From assembly GCA_013399855.1 (NCBI GenBank), contig VXAY01002117.1, positions 792,565-856,564 of the forward strand: a stretch of DNA of 64,000 bases. The letters run 5' to 3'. The position numbers were made by a program, and so were the translations under genes. The DNA comes from Oxyruncus cristatus (taxonomy: Eukaryota > Chordata > Aves > Passeriformes > Cotingidae). The first letter of the stretch is position 1. Each line of letters opens with the position of its first letter. Below the pieces are notes generated by a model. That model had not been told where the DNA came from, did no database searches, and saw only the letters and a program-made list of their open reading frames with translations. Shown here in pieces: positions 37,007 to 51,637 of the stretch.

Positions 37007-40000
37007 GAAATCAAGCCACAAAACCACACAAAAATCAGTCCCAAGAAAGAACCAAAATGTAAGCAGGAAGACATGCATTTTAGTCAAATCATGTGGGCAG
37101 ACTGTACAGACACAGAGGGATAAGGAGAGTTTGTATTTTGCATACTGTAGGTAAGTAGCTCTGGGTAGCAGCACCGTGAGGGAGTAATTGCTGAAGATAC
37201 AGTGTACAGCTCCAAACAAGTAGATTAGGTTGTATCAGTTCAGGTAATGGAGAAAGCTATGCCAGGAACAAGATAACTTCATGTTTTCTTTTAAAGTGTA
37301 GCTCCATTCTAGCTAAGTTTATTTTTGTTGGGTTTTGTTTGGGGTTATTGACAGTTTTGCCAGTCAAAAAATGTCAGAACTAAAAAGAAAATAATCACAT
37401 ATGCAAGCAACAGCTTCAATACAGTCAATTCAACACAGGAAGGGTTTGTACATCTGTATCTTTTATAACCAGACTCATATAGTCAAAGGTGTGTAAGAAA
37501 TACATCAGCACATACTGCTCATATGCTATTTCACTCATAACCCAGGAACTAGTCAATGGATTTCAGAGGCCTGTGGTGCCTCTTCAGAGCTTCCCTAGAT
37601 TCTCCTCAGGCTCTGAACAGCTGGTGGTGCCCGACACAAGTGGTCACACTGTAGAGGCAGAAGGTACAATTCCATGTGTGGCTTAAATCATATCCAAACC
37701 CAAACTCCTCCCACAGAGGGTTTTCCCAGCCCCAAACCAAACTTCTCCACACACTCTCTTGCGTCAGCAGAATCCTACAACCACATGGTAAAACAGGAAA
37801 CTCACCCAGGTGTGTGCTAAAATAAATGTAATTCTGGATGGTGCATACGTGTACAGAAGAGTCAGCAACATCCCTGAAGAAGTATCAAAGGACGTTTTAC
37901 CCCACAAACCCCACAGAACTCTAGGAGTTTTGGAAATTGTTCATCTACATTTAACTTCTCTTCCTACATCTTAATACTCACAATTGTCAGTATTTATTAA
38001 CAGATTAGACAGTCCTTTCCTAAAGCTGACAAACGTTGTTATTGTCATCTTTTAGGAATTAGTACTAAGGAATACAAAAGCAATTCTGCATAGCACTCTG
38101 AGCTGAGGCCTTCATTTCAGCAGAGCCAGTAGGAAAAGTGCAGGAGGAAGGACCTATAGTGTTTCACAGAACATGTGTAATGCTATGCAGTAGTTACGTC
38201 ACACTGCACAACTATGCAAGGCTTAGATAATAAATAAGAAATATTAAATTGCTTCTCTCAGAAACACTGAGATGTGGACGTGCTGCACCAAGAGAGACAG
38301 TGCGATACAACAGATGAGATTCGACGTGAGGATTACGGCACTGCTTTCATGTCTGGTCTTTAAAGGCCCCCAGACAACACCGTGCCAGTGCTGAATTGAG
38401 CCTCATAAATGTAACGCTGAATGCATTTTATGGGCATAATTCCCAGGGTCTTTGAAAACAATGCGTTCTGTCAAAATAGCATCTGAACGAAACAGGCTCT
38501 TTAACCACCCAACAAAGGCCTGTTTGATGTGCCACATTCCAGGAAGCACAGCTCAGTATGATTTTATCTGTGCGTTGTCAGGCCCCTTGAGCCTTTTGTT
38601 GAAAAACTAATACAAGCTCCACAACAGGGGAGAAAATATTCCTCTCTAAAAGTATGCAGCTAGAACAAAAAAAGAGTTGGTATTGAAAAAAGAACCACCA
38701 TACCAAGTTTCTCTGGTGTCAGGCTTTTTGTTTTCTTCCTTCAGTGAGCTAAATGCTCACCTCCTAGAATTAGGGCCTTTTTTGAGGCCACCTGTAGTGA
38801 CCAAAATATTTTTAACCAGCCAGTGAGGCAAAAACCAAAATGTGATTTGTTCACACGCATCCCTTTGAACCTCTACTACCTGTGTGTAACCTAGTTTGCT
38901 TTGAAGTTCTTAGTCATGATGATCATCTCACTAAAGTCAGTGGGAGGCCTCACAGGAGAAAAGGATGCTTCCTTCTTCCTGAGGGCAGCATGCTTAGACC
39001 GTAGGATGAATTTCATTTTTCATATCCGTGTAGGCCCACACAAGCACATAGAGTATGTTCTTCTCTAATGACAGTGCATATCCAGGAGAGAAAAGTCAAC
39101 ACCAAAGAAAAAGAAGTTCTAGCCAACCTTCTCAAGCACTCAGAAATCTCTCAGCTGCAAACATAGGAGACTTAGAGGAGGGCATTAGGTGGTGACCAGT
39201 GACATTCCTCTGGTACAGGCTGTCAGGACAAATTCTAGATATCTAGGACTGAGAGACTTCCTGGGCCAGAAATGACATTTTCAATAGCTCCCAAACAATT
39301 TTCATATCATGATTTTGCTTTTTTGAAACGACCTCTGCTTTTAAAATTCCTAACAAAGTATGTTTGGCAATGTATTTAAGCTTAGATACTTCTTGCATGA
39401 AAGAAAGATACACTCTTTGGTCCTGAAACTGCTACCTGACAGTTTCACTTGAGGTACCTTAGATTTATTACGAGCAAAAATAAACATCTGTTTCCAATCT
39501 CTTTTATTCATGCTGCTCACAGTTTGTAGAGGTCTGCATTTATTTCTGTAGAGTGGGGTTTTTTTTCTGGGCTGAAGAACCTTCACCTTGGAAGTCTGTA
39601 GTCTTTTACAAGTTAACCCGTATCCGGGACCATCCCTGTCACCCCACACTGGTACTTCCAGTACCATCAAGACTAGTCCAGCCTGACTGAAATGAGATGG
39701 CCAGCTGTGCTCACCGAGTCGCTATTTCAGTAGATTTTAAAGCACAGTGAGGGCTGACAACTCATTCAACATCTCTCAAAGCAACGTCTAGCAAATGCCT
39801 TGTGGTCATTACTAACAGCTGAAGGCAGTCAGCATCCACCAGCACCTGCAGGCCACATTCGCTCCCAGTCCAAAGTTCCAGCTCAATTAATAGAAAGACA
39901 CCCATGACAGTCTGGCTTGTTCTGTTTAATGATTTCATAGAAGGGTACTGACTAAAGCTTCATTACTGCAAACAGTGTGCAGAGTCAGAGCATTTGCACA

Positions 40001-42578
40001 TCTCGGCACTTTGGTGCCCAACGTGGCTGTCATGAAAGGATGGAATTATCGTTTTTTTAGCTTTCTGTCTCCCTCTTTTTTAAGTTTTATGTTTATACCG
40101 AGTTCAGGAATGGAAAATTTAGTTTGCCGCTGAGGCACCCACTGAGCTGCAACTGCATCCATGGCAGCCCACCAGCACGCAGGGCTCTGCACTCCGTTAA
40201 ACAGGTTTCCTGTGACTGAAACCCCACTGCTGTTGCAGGTGGCACACAGCTGCCAAACCAGGCGGGCGGGACCGGACGAGTCTGCCAAACATCTCCCCGC
40301 TGCCCCGATAACTGGCACACACACGGCTGTTCCGGAGCAGACGCTGACATACAGCCTTCCCAAATGTCCCCAGCCAACGAGGCCAGCAGATTTACAAAAT
40401 AAGAACACACTCAAGAGAGCTGTGACCGCTTTGGTCCAGGGCAGCAAGATGAAATTCCCTCACATGAAAGGGAGAAAACTGCGGAAGAGGGCAAGTGTTT
40501 AATGAAAGCTGGCACAAAAGGATGCTGCTCTTCCAAAAGGCTGAGTACTGCTATCAGGGTCGCAGAAGAACAATTTTCTGAACACCTTCCCCCAGAATTT
40601 GTGCAAAAAGAGAAGCCTTTCAACCCATGGACACTGAGTCCGTTGAGCTAAATAACAACGTATTTTGCACTCCCTCATAGCTGGTTTTTTTCACAAAACA
40701 TGCACCTGTTGGTCAGCATGCCTCTGGAGCCATGGCGGGCTTGTGAAGCAATCTTGACCTCATCAGCTGCCAGCCAGTAGCTTCTGCCCAGGGTGAGACC
40801 CCGCTGCCTGTGCTGCTGTGGTCTTTGCAATTCAGTTGCTGTTCTGAGGAGGGAGTGAAAATGGAACCACCTGCACATTAGAGTTGACTTGCATGGCTCT
40901 CTGTACTGTTGCATTTCTACATGGTACAGATGTGATCCCTTGTCTAACTCGGCACCTCTCTCCCCTCTCTCCCTGCATTTCAGGTTGCCCTTCAGGCTTC
41001 ACTTGCTGTATTGTTTAGAGCAGATTTTTTTATAATAGCTCCAGCTAGACCTAGAATCAGCTTGGTTAATATATAACAAATATGGAATTTCTTACCTTAT
41101 TTATGTAAGTAGGGCTCTTAGTTCCCTGCTGTATTACCTTACTTTTGGCTGAATGAAAACAAAAGTGATTTACATCATTCTGTAAGCTGGTGTTCTCATT
41201 AGTTGCTTGCACTTCTGTATGCAAACTCTACCAAACACAGCACTATTAACAGTAGCTACAGGGAGACAAGAATGGGTCTCATTGTTCATACTGTACATAG
41301 TAACAAATTCATTTCAAAATCTCAGGTTTTAAATCCACTTAGCAATTCAATACAATGTGAGTTTCCTGGATTTGGCTTTTAATCAAAAAGACAGGTATGA
41401 CTAGTTCAAACGGTTTAGAGAAACCCTAGCGTATTATATAATCATTGGTTTTTTTAATCATGAAAGCACATAACTCTACCAAAAGAAAAATTTAGACAAA
41501 TCTACCAGTGGTTAAACCATAGTAAGTAGGAATTATATTTTTAGCATTTAATACTTTGGAGTATTAAATTCATACAGAGCCCCAAACAATTTGTGCCCTG
41601 TCAGCCTGTAGCTAACATCAAGCCAACCTGACCTACTAACAAGGGTTATGCTTTTGTGCCCTTTTTAAACACCAGAAGGGCTTAAGAGTCCCACAGGCCT
41701 TGGGAATCTCCCCAGTTTTCCAAGATTTGTTAAGAATCAACACTCTTGTTTCAGAGAGTGCTGCAACCAGCTTCCCAAACTCTCATGGGAGTTTACTTCT
41801 CAGAACTGAAGGACTTCAAAACACCCGAGCAGACATTGCCTTGTCACCTCTGCTCCCACACAGAACCACCTTCCCTTTCCATGCACCCCACCACAGCAGA
41901 GGAGACATCCGGTCCTTCAGCTTGAGTGCCCGGGAGAAATAACCCCCGAGCATCTCTGCTGCCTTTGTACCATTATTACTATTATATAATTATGCCAAGC
42001 GTCTCCCCTTACACGGTCATTAGCTCTCTGGAAAGCGCCATTTAGCCCGTTCTCTCCTGAGACTGAGTGGCACGTAACAAATTCCATCTCCATCTCGTGC
42101 TTGCTTCAATATACAGCAGACAAAACAGTTTTCAACCCATAATTTTTACAAAATCTACCTCACAGATACAGCCACTTGTGTATTGGCACATTATCTTCTT
42201 GGTGTAGGCACAGTGCATAAATGAACAGACAGTTGTGGCTTCTCACATGCGGATATGGAAGAGAGAGAAACCCAGTGGTTGTTAAGTAAGGGACTGCTTT
42301 GAAGTACTTCATAAACATACTTAGCATAATGCAGTTTGCCTCCTGACTGGGGCTGCCAGCAACGACCAGAATATAAGCAAATTATAAAGATAATGTTTCT
42401 AGAAATAATTGCGAGACTCATGTTTTCTGTTTTACACAGCACCAGTATTTTAACTCAATGACCTGGCATCTAATTTTTCCAAAATGTGACATTTAATTAA
42501 CATCGTGTCCACGCATCACTTCCTTCTGCCACCACATCAGAGAGCTGTTCTCTGCACAGGACAGCTTTGACCTCTGAG

Positions 42579-42604
42579 TGTGTGTGTGCCTGTATACACA
42601 CACA
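42579..42604. repeat. GT/AC inverted repeat (hairpin-forming)
   Basis: TGTGTGTGT (42579-42587) and ACACACACA (42596-42604) are exact reverse complements separated by 8 bp (GCCTGTAT). The alternating purine-pyrimidine arms can form both a hairpin and Z-DNA. Confidence 0.85.
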
Positions 42605-45600
42605 TCCTACAGGCTTTGCACGCCCTGGCAGGGAGCTTGACAAAGGACATTAGGCCACTGCACTGCAGTCTCTGCAATAGCTGGGGTCTGTTTGTGCTTG
42701 CCAGCTGCTTGGCTGGGGCATCACGGAGCTGACTGATCTGCCCCACATGACAGGGACCTTGCACTGCTAAGTGGGAGCTGCCTGGTCAACTATTTTGAGC
42801 TGATTGTGCATCCTCCCCTGGCTACAGCTGCACTAGCTACTGCTATATATGCTCACAGATGTTGCTGCCTGATGCCTTTAATGGTCATTTGTGGACTAAA
42901 AAAAAATTTAAAGGCAGTCAGAAGAGGCAACGGGCATTTGTTGGTTTTACAGAGGAACAGGAATAAATGTTAAGTAATGTATCATATTCCAGACCTATCT
43001 TCTGCATTGTGCAAGCAACGAGACCCCTTCCTTGTTCCATAAAACTTCCAGTCTCTCTTCCATGCTCCAAAATAGCAAGGAGGACTTGCAGCACACACTT
43101 AGGGATATTTGTATCTGTAATTTCCAAGATGGCATGCAGCCTGCACCTACTCTTACCATTAGCTAAATCTGCACCCCCGCCTTCTTCTCACTTTCCACCC
43201 TCTCTGTTATTTTCCTTCCTCTCCCTTGGAGAAGCACACTCAAACTCCCCAATGCACTGAAGCAAAGCTGAAAACCACTCAGTATTTAATAAGCAAAACT
43301 GTGCCTGTTTTATTTATTTAGGCATTTTCTCTGAACTCGCTGACCGTCTTTGCATGAGTGCTCCTCATCTGGACTAGTTGGATGCTATAGAGAAGCCCTC
43401 ATCAATAATTGATATTTCATAAAAAAACATAGACTTCAGGAGATATTCTGCTCCTCGAGAGCTTTCCTCTCTTTCTGTTCTCTTCTTAATTACTAAGGAC
43501 ATTTTTGGACAACAGGATCATTGCCTGCTATTAAAAGCTGTCTCCCAAGTGAGCCAAATCTTGCTTGCCTTGGTCACACAAATAGTTTTATCAACTTCAA
43601 CAGAACTGTATGTGCGAAGCAGACAGGACTGACCTCTGCCAAGAACTATGTGCCATGTCCCTGCAGGTTACTCTTGATCCTCTGTTCATCTCACACCACA
43701 GAGTTTTAAAGTCCTAGTAGTTTAAACAGAAAGAAACTGAAGAAAAGCATTTCCTGCCACATGCAGTTCTAAAGAGTCAGAAAAGCAGGCAATAAAGTGT
43801 AAGATCTTTGTCTTACCAAAATGTTTCTATCACATTTCAGTGCCTGTTTTGCACAGATAAATTTCTCCCAATATTGTTTTTCTCCACGAAGCTTAAAATG
43901 GGAAAATGCTAAAAGCTCAACCCTCTTGTGTGGGGTTCCTGATACCAGTTTGGGGATTAGTGAATAACAGTCAACACTGTGCTCTGCTGGGACATGGAAT
44001 GGGAAGTTACTGCAAAAGGGAAACTGTGATTGGGAACTGAGCCCAATCACACCAGCTGGTAAATCTGCAGTCTCATGAGGGGTGTTACAAAAACCGGGTT
44101 TTACCCCAAACCCTCGCACCATTGTGTCTTGCCTGACTCCATACACAGAAGTAACACCCAGCAGTTTTTCAAATGTCTTAGTTCTAAACTACATACAACA
44201 TCCTTCTACTGGTAGCCCAGGCTGCTGTAATGGACACGCTTGGGTAATAATCTTAATGCCTACTTTGCCTTTGTACAACTGGTAAGTGATAAATCAATGC
44301 TTAGGAACAAAGAGACTAATGATACAGTATGCAGTGCTGAACTCCTCCATTCAGCCATAAACCACAGCACTCCTACATTGACAACTCAGCTGTAACGCCA
44401 CATCCTATCAGAGCTGGACTCCCTCTATACATATATTTTAGTCCAGGCCTGCTTTTTTAAGTAAATATTGAAAAACAGCCCACTGCAGTACAGACAGGTA
44501 CTTACAACATATATATTTCACCTCCTAAAGTACTTTTCTTGCACGGTTGATGCATCCAGAAATTATCCAAGGATTCAAATGCGCTCCAGTAACAAGGAGA
44601 GCTGGCTAATTCCTCAGTAAGTGACAGCAAATCTACTAAACAGCACAGTCTCCCTGCTCAACCTTCCTGTGAAAGAGTGAATTTGTTACTAATCCTTTTA
44701 ATACTATCCATCATATATTGACTAGTAAGGACCAGACAACGTAATGGGCAAAATATCAGTTGGTTTACTTCTCATAATAATAGCTGTTTTCATACATGAC
44801 ACACAAAATAGACTTTATCTAGGTTTTTAAACCATTTGGAGTTTTAAGTTCAGAAGTTAACATTAATTCTAGTGGCTTTTTTTTATCTGGTAGTTAAAGC
44901 ACTTTTTTTCCCTAATTTATGAACTGTGTCAGAAATAGCCATTTAGGACACATGCTTCACGTTAGGACCTTCATTTGGTTACGTTCCTCCTGGGGATTAT
45001 TGCACTGACACCACCTAAGTGACACTGCAGCGCAGAATTTACCTGCACTCACATGCTTCCAGCAACCCCCCCGTAATAACCCCTGGCACAGGGAAAGCCC
45101 TTTCATTCCTAGGAAGAGATACCTTATGTGTAAAATCACCCCAAGAAGTGGGCTGGGCTCTAGCGGGGCTGCCAAGTGTCACATACATTCCACACCCCGG
45201 GGCTCAGGGCGGGGCTGTACTGAATTCCCCGGATAGGGAGGGCAGCTGTGGCACCTGGGATAAGGGGGGCAGCACTGGCACCTGGCTTTCTGCAGGCAGG
45301 TGGCCTCTGTGCATGCCCTGCCCGTGCTGCCTGCAGCCTGGTGGCAGAGGCAGTGACAGAGGCACCTAATGTTGGGGGGGACAGCGAGTAAGAGAACGGG
45401 AAGCAGACTCAGAGACAGGGGCGATGGTGTATCTGCAGGAGTTCCAATTATCTCATGGAACCAGTTGACTCCATCTCTCCCAGCTCCTTTTATGCCATTC
45501 TACTATCCAACAGGTACCAAAAACAGAAAATGAAATGGGAATAACTGGAACATGAGATATAATGCTGCTAGTGGGAAATTACCAACTCCCTGACTTGAAT

Positions 45601-48600
45601 TCCTTTTACATCTTTAAGGGGATTATTGAGCTCTTCTAAGGTCTAAAACAACTGACAGACAGTTGGCTTAGAAAACACACACTTCCTTGGGGAAAAAGAA
45701 AGTATTATTTATCACTTTCTCATCCACCTTCTTTTTTTCCATGTGAGTAAGACAGGGAGGCAACTTAGCTGTCTGACAATTCATTTGCTCTAGTTTATTG
45801 ATTTCTCATATGAAGCCATGTTCCCCAGACAGTGATGTCATTTATTTCCATAGCAACTGTATAACATCAGAGGAATACACCTAAGCAGGTGGAGGAAAAT
45901 CTTCAGGGAACAAGAATATCTTACATCCCAGCAAATCTGCCTGCACCAGAAATGGGCTTTTAGAAGCTGTCTGAAAGCTGGCTCTGAATAGTCTTATAAA
46001 ACACAGAGTGATTACAGTATTACTGATTGTTTTTCACTGGCAGTGGTCAAATCAAATTCAGATGTGCAAAGCCTACTCCCCTCTGCTCTGCAGAGCACTA
46101 CTGTGTACATGCCACATTCAGAGAAGTGGCAGAAAGACACAGCTCTTTCCCAGCCCGCTTCAACCATCAAAGTCCCCCTTCCCCCTGCCAAGAAAAGCAG
46201 TGCTTAACAAGTTACCAATGAATTCAGGCTGTTTACCAGCTTTTCAGAAGCAGGATTTACCCCTCCAGATCAATACTTCAAACCTAAGTCATGTGATCTG
46301 TGCCAGCCATCTCTGTGGCTCTACGACTCTGCAGCATGAGCTGCTCCAGCCACACACTGGGCTCTGAAGTTCCTTATTCTGCAGAAGAAATAGCATGGAA
46401 GAGGTCCAGGGACAGAACTATTTCATTAAATGAATCACTAATTACACTCATTACCTGTCTCAAGAGGTACACTTTACCACAAGACCAGAGGTTCAGGTCA
46501 TCAAAGCCTCCGTGGCTCAGTGAAGTCCTACACATGATATTGGCTCCTCTTCATCACTCACAGCATTTGAGCCAAATATGATCTTTCTCGCACCGAACTG
46601 GCCCTTTTCTCCTCCAAAGGCACAGCAGCCTCGCTCACAACCACAAGAAAATAACTCTGCTAGAGCCCTTTCTTCAGCACCTCCTGAAGTGTGCTGGTGT
46701 CAAGGAGAGGCACGTGTCCCAGGTCAGCCCTCAGCCCCACAGCACCCACGGGGGTTAGCAGCGTACAAAGGGAAAAGGGACACAAAGGTGCTCAGAGATT
46801 GTCAGAAGCTGACAGCAGCTGCCTAACACAGGGCCTTCTCAGCATCACTGGGGTGGGTACAGACCTGCTCCCTTCCAGTTCTCCCCCGGGCAAACACAGT
46901 ATTTATGACACCCGTACAAATGACCAGATGTGAGCAGCTCTTCTACCATCAGTAAATACCAAGTAAGCAACTGTACTCCCATCACTGTAAAATACTTCTA
47001 TAATCTATACTGATTAAGTATTCCAGACTGATTTCTGCTTGGCATAGAAAAAGTGAAGCTGAATGATTCACATGGTAAATAAAAAGTAAAAAATAATTGT
47101 TGCCACATCTTTTTTCCTCTGTGAAAGTCAAGAAATAAACAGATTAAATGAGATTTAGCTAATGAATCTCTCATGCAACAAAACACTCCACAGTAAACAG
47201 CTGCCTATTCAGCAGGTTGCTAAATCTATTACCATTAACTCCTGATCTAGTTCATCTTAGCAAAGCATAAACAGAGGCTTTTGCTTTGAAAAAAAAACTC
47301 AAATTGCAACAAGAAGCTGGTCTTCTCTTTTCCTATTAGCAAAGTATATAAACTGAGAAGAGATGCTTTGGGTAAATTCAAGATTTGAATTATTCATTAT
47401 CTTGACTAATTAATCTGCAGTTCAGAAGAGATAATATTTTCTTTACAGTAGCCTCAGAACTTAGGGAAATAAAGAGCAACAAATGACAGTGCAAATAGAT
47501 TTTTCTTTTTTCCTATTACCATCACATTAGGCTTTGTATAAAGCTTTCTTTTGACATGCAAATACTTTCCCATTGAGGTACCACAATATGGGTTTAGATT
47601 TTTGCCAGTATCCAGTATTTTCATTTTTATGATCTCTCTATCCTTCAGAGGCTTCCCTCTGCTTTGTAATTCCATTGCCCATCCACTGTCAGTTCTCTCC
47701 TGCATTTGCAACCTGTTGCCAGCCGTGATTTGATTTACTTTGTCAGTAATGCATCTTCTTGTGCCCTTCAGTCTGTGCTTAAACATAAACTATATTGACA
47801 GCTAGAGAGACTCGACTGACAGCTCTGCATGTTCCCCTTTCTGAGTTTAGCCTGTACGTGCTGGGTATAGTCTCATGAAGGCACGCAGACGAGGAGCTGA
47901 CATCACTGACGTTGCCTCAGGGGCAGGCAGCCTCCCTGAAATCCCCCCACTCTCAGACGTGCCCCAAAGACAGCATGAATATTATTGAGCCAGTGGTCCC
48001 TGCCTGGCTGCATTGGAGAACAGGTAAAAGGTTTAAATAAATTAGTAACTAATCATACCATAGAATTCTGTTCTTCCCGCAGAAGAATAGATAATTCTCC
48101 AGATAAACACATGGATCAATTTAATGAGTTGACAAACCATTTTCTACATTAACTTCTTCTTTGATATTTGAATTATACCAGACATCCTGCACACTGAGGT
48201 GTTTAACCTGTGCTGTATGGCCTTATTGCTATTATACAGCTACTGCTAGAAGGTCCTTCCCTTGATAGAAAAGTTTGCAGAGCTGCATCCCTTTTCTCCT
48301 TTTCCCCTTTTCCCAGGTACCCCAAGAAGTAGCTGTTCATCTAGGAGGAGACACTCAGAGAAAGAATATTTTCCTCTTCCGACCAAGGAAAAACTGTTAC
48401 AGAAAGACACCAAGGGCTGTTCCTCCCACATCTGCAGCAGCAGAAAAGATACTGCAGAGATCTGCACCAGATAACCAGGGCAGACACAGTGAAAGGAATA
48501 TCTTCCCAGCTTCCAGAAGAACACAACTGGTCTGCCAACACAGTGTCTGGGGACCAACACAGAGGCTCAGCTCGCAGGGCCGCTGCATGGCAGGATGCTA

Positions 48601-50947
48601 TGAAGCAAGGAGTGTGTTGTGAGGGTTAGGAGTTCCCCCCACCAGGAACACATTTACAATGGGGTCACTGAAGATGTCTGCAGTGATGATATTCAGATAC
48701 ACTGCAAGACTGATTTTGCAAATCAGAAACCTGCACCTACACAGGGAGCTATTTATCTGGCCAGATTTTCCAACTCCGTTTCTATTGGCCCTGTTGACCT
48801 GAAGTCAAACCCTGCAAAGTCCATCAGTCACCCAGCACAGTCCCTCTGTCTGTGCTCAAACACTGCGGTACCTCCCTGGCACAGAGTGGCAGCAGTGCCT
48901 ACCCACCACTCCCACTGTCACCTGCTCCATCTGGCCCTTAATTGAGACCCATGGCATTAAAAATCTCGGTCCATGTTAATGAATCATTACTTAACAGATT
49001 ATTCCACACAAAATATCAGAAATTACTTCAACTAATTCTTACTTGTAATTAAATTCAAATTTAATTGGATGTACATAATCTGGAATGCAAGAACATACCA
49101 TCTTTTCTCATCTACTCTCCCTTACGTATCACTTAAGTATCAAAATAATCTGGAACCTCTTTCTAACCCCAGCTGGCACTGGTCTACATCACTATTACAT
49201 CTACCACACAATACCACCAGCCCAGGTGCTCCAAGACCATAATGAATTTTGCAGTCTTTAAGGTCATGCTGATATTACCTAGAACAGGAAAGTGGAGCAT
49301 TTGGAAAGTGTTTTCAGCTCTCCAACTAAACTTCCCCTGTGGAAAACTATTTTTGTTTGTGCAAATAGCTACAACCCTAATATTTTCCTACTGTATTCAC
49401 TGAGCAACAGTGGGAGCTCAGCCCAAACAGGGGCAAAAACAAAGCAAGCTGAAGCAAGCCCATTTATGTCTAGTTCTGTTCCTTCATCTTTTGTGAGAAG
49501 AAGGACCACATATGATGGACAACCACCAGCCTCTTGAAACCCCAATCAGTTTCTTTCAAAGAACATTTGTATTTTGTAAACCAATTAAACCACATGAATA
49601 GTACAAGCATGAATAGGCTTTTGTTTTATTCAAATTAAGATATTTTGGATTTGTGAAGATGCAAATAGATATGACAAAAAAGGTAACAAGGATACAATAG
49701 AAAATTATGGAGCAGGGAGAAATTTAATTACATGCCTCTTTGACTGAAAGTTCAAGGTTCTTTTTATATTGCTTCAAATTTATAATCTCACAGATCCTGT
49801 CCCTCTGTTTTCCAAATATGTTCAGGAAAATAAGTCAGTTGAAATTGTCCTTCCATGGCTTTTAACTTCAGTTGCATGCTGTTTAGATTCCTTTATTTCT
49901 ATGGAGATGCAAGAGCAGTTCCAAGTCATGAACTAACATGCTTCCTTTTAATGAAGGTTGGATCAAAATCTCCAGTCCTCCTGCAACAAAGAAATCCTGC
50001 AGAATTTAACAATACACAACAACTCCTTTAAAAGAAAGGCAGAGCTCTGCAACACCGTGTTCCACAGCTGAAAGAGCAACACTCTCCATCAAATAGTGGA
50101 AGTTTTTTTAAGCAGTTTTTTAGAAGACTATTTCATTTCCATAAAGAAAACTCTTTCACTAGATTTAGAATAGGAACACCTACTGACACAAGCAATGGGT
50201 TCTGCTCAGATGCAGCCTGACTCTGAGAAGCCAAACACCTTCACTCCTGTCACCTTCTCAGGGTGGTGTCTCAGATCTCATTCAGCACCACCCACCAATT
50301 CCCATTCATTTGAACTAACTGGGATTTTTTTGCTGGATTTAAAACAAAAACAAAACCAAAAACCTAAATTGCACTGAGATGGCAGTTTACAAAAATCTCT
50401 GTATGACAATAGCCTTCCTCATTTCAGAGATCATATTCAGGATGAGGGTGATGGAGTTCTGCTGTACGGGTCTTGAAGAAGGACTTCAACCATCTGGGCA
50501 TGACCATATTCCCATGAAAATTAATAGGAGTTTTTCCAGTTTTATCAGGATCTGTGCGATGTGTGTGACACTGGGAGGTGGGCAAGACCTATGGAAAAAA
50601 GGTGCTGACCTGGGTTTTTATCAGTGCATCAACTACATTGAAATGCATGGGGTCACTGAAGAGCCCTGTGGGGCAGGCAAGAACAAGCATTAGGAACATG
50701 ACCCCAAGGAATAACCCAACGTCACAAAACACAGCAGACTGCCCCTTTCTGTCAGCAAAGAAAAACAGACTTCAGCCTTTGGGAGTATCTGTTTTCACTC
50801 TGCCATCCTTTCAAATGCAAGCCATTGGTCTTTGTGGTCCCAGCTGTATAAACAAGCTGCCAGAAGACCTAAAGGGATCTGTACAAGTGGTAGCTCTATC
50901 CCTAAAGGTAAACACCAAAATATACAGTTTTTCCTGTGTAAGAGGTT

Positions 50948-50970
50948 AAAAAAAAAAAAAAAATAAAAAA
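50948..50970. repeat. A-rich tract (A16-T-A6)
   Basis: Sixteen A, one T and six A lie in plus orientation, followed by GGCCCC. No element body or gene is recognisable immediately upstream. Confidence 0.9.
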
Positions 50971-51599
50971 GGCCCCATCCAGCCTCTGATGTTTTCCTAC
51001 CTCCTGACTGTTATGGGACACAAGCCAGAAAAGCCAATAGTGCAAGGCACCAAGTGTCTGCTGTGAATTAACTCTCTATGTTGCCAGTCCTAACAGGGGA
51101 CACAGCAGTACAGACTGCTGTTACTGGGAGGATACTCACATCGTGCCACTGTTTAATCCATCCATGTGACAGAAGGAAACGGTACAAAGAATCACATCAA
51201 ATGAGGTACAAGAGGCTGGGCTGACTCAGACTTCTGCAGAGGTTGCAGGTGACCTGCCTGTAGAGTGTGTATGAACCAGCTGGCAGCAAGGACACAGCCC
51301 TGGGATGCTACCACGTCATTAGTACAGGGACAGTTCCCAGAGAGAAGCTGCACTTGAAATACACTAAAGGAAAAGTGAGAGTGCTGGGACATCACCCAGC
51401 TGGCTGGCCTGCACAAAGCAGTAGCTTTATAATAGCTCTTGCAGGGTAATAAATGTGCTGCAATTAATACCAACAAACCCCGCAGTAAAGCACATGTGGA
51501 GCGAATCAAAGCTGGTGGCACCCATGCAGAAGGAGAAGTTCTGGTTTTAGACAACCTTCTTCAAAATTTAAACATCAGGTGATGATTCGGCCCAGCAAG

Positions 51600-51637
51600 C
51601 ACAAAGAGTCAACAAAAACACAAAAAGTCAACAAACT
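51600..51637. repeat. 19-bp tandem duplication
   Basis: The unit CACAAAGAGTCAACAAAAA at 51600-51618 is repeated at 51619-51637 as CACAAAAAGTCAACAAACT, with 16 of 19 positions identical. Confidence 0.85.

Noticed and set aside
40046..40447. 133-codon minus-strand frame in a locally CpG-containing segment
   Set aside because: Two other frames are open over the same bases; no motif is recognised.
47454..47786. Minus-strand 110-codon frame rich in K and R that looked somewhat protein-like
   Set aside because: The reading reflects A/T-rich codons; no splice sites or family resemblance.
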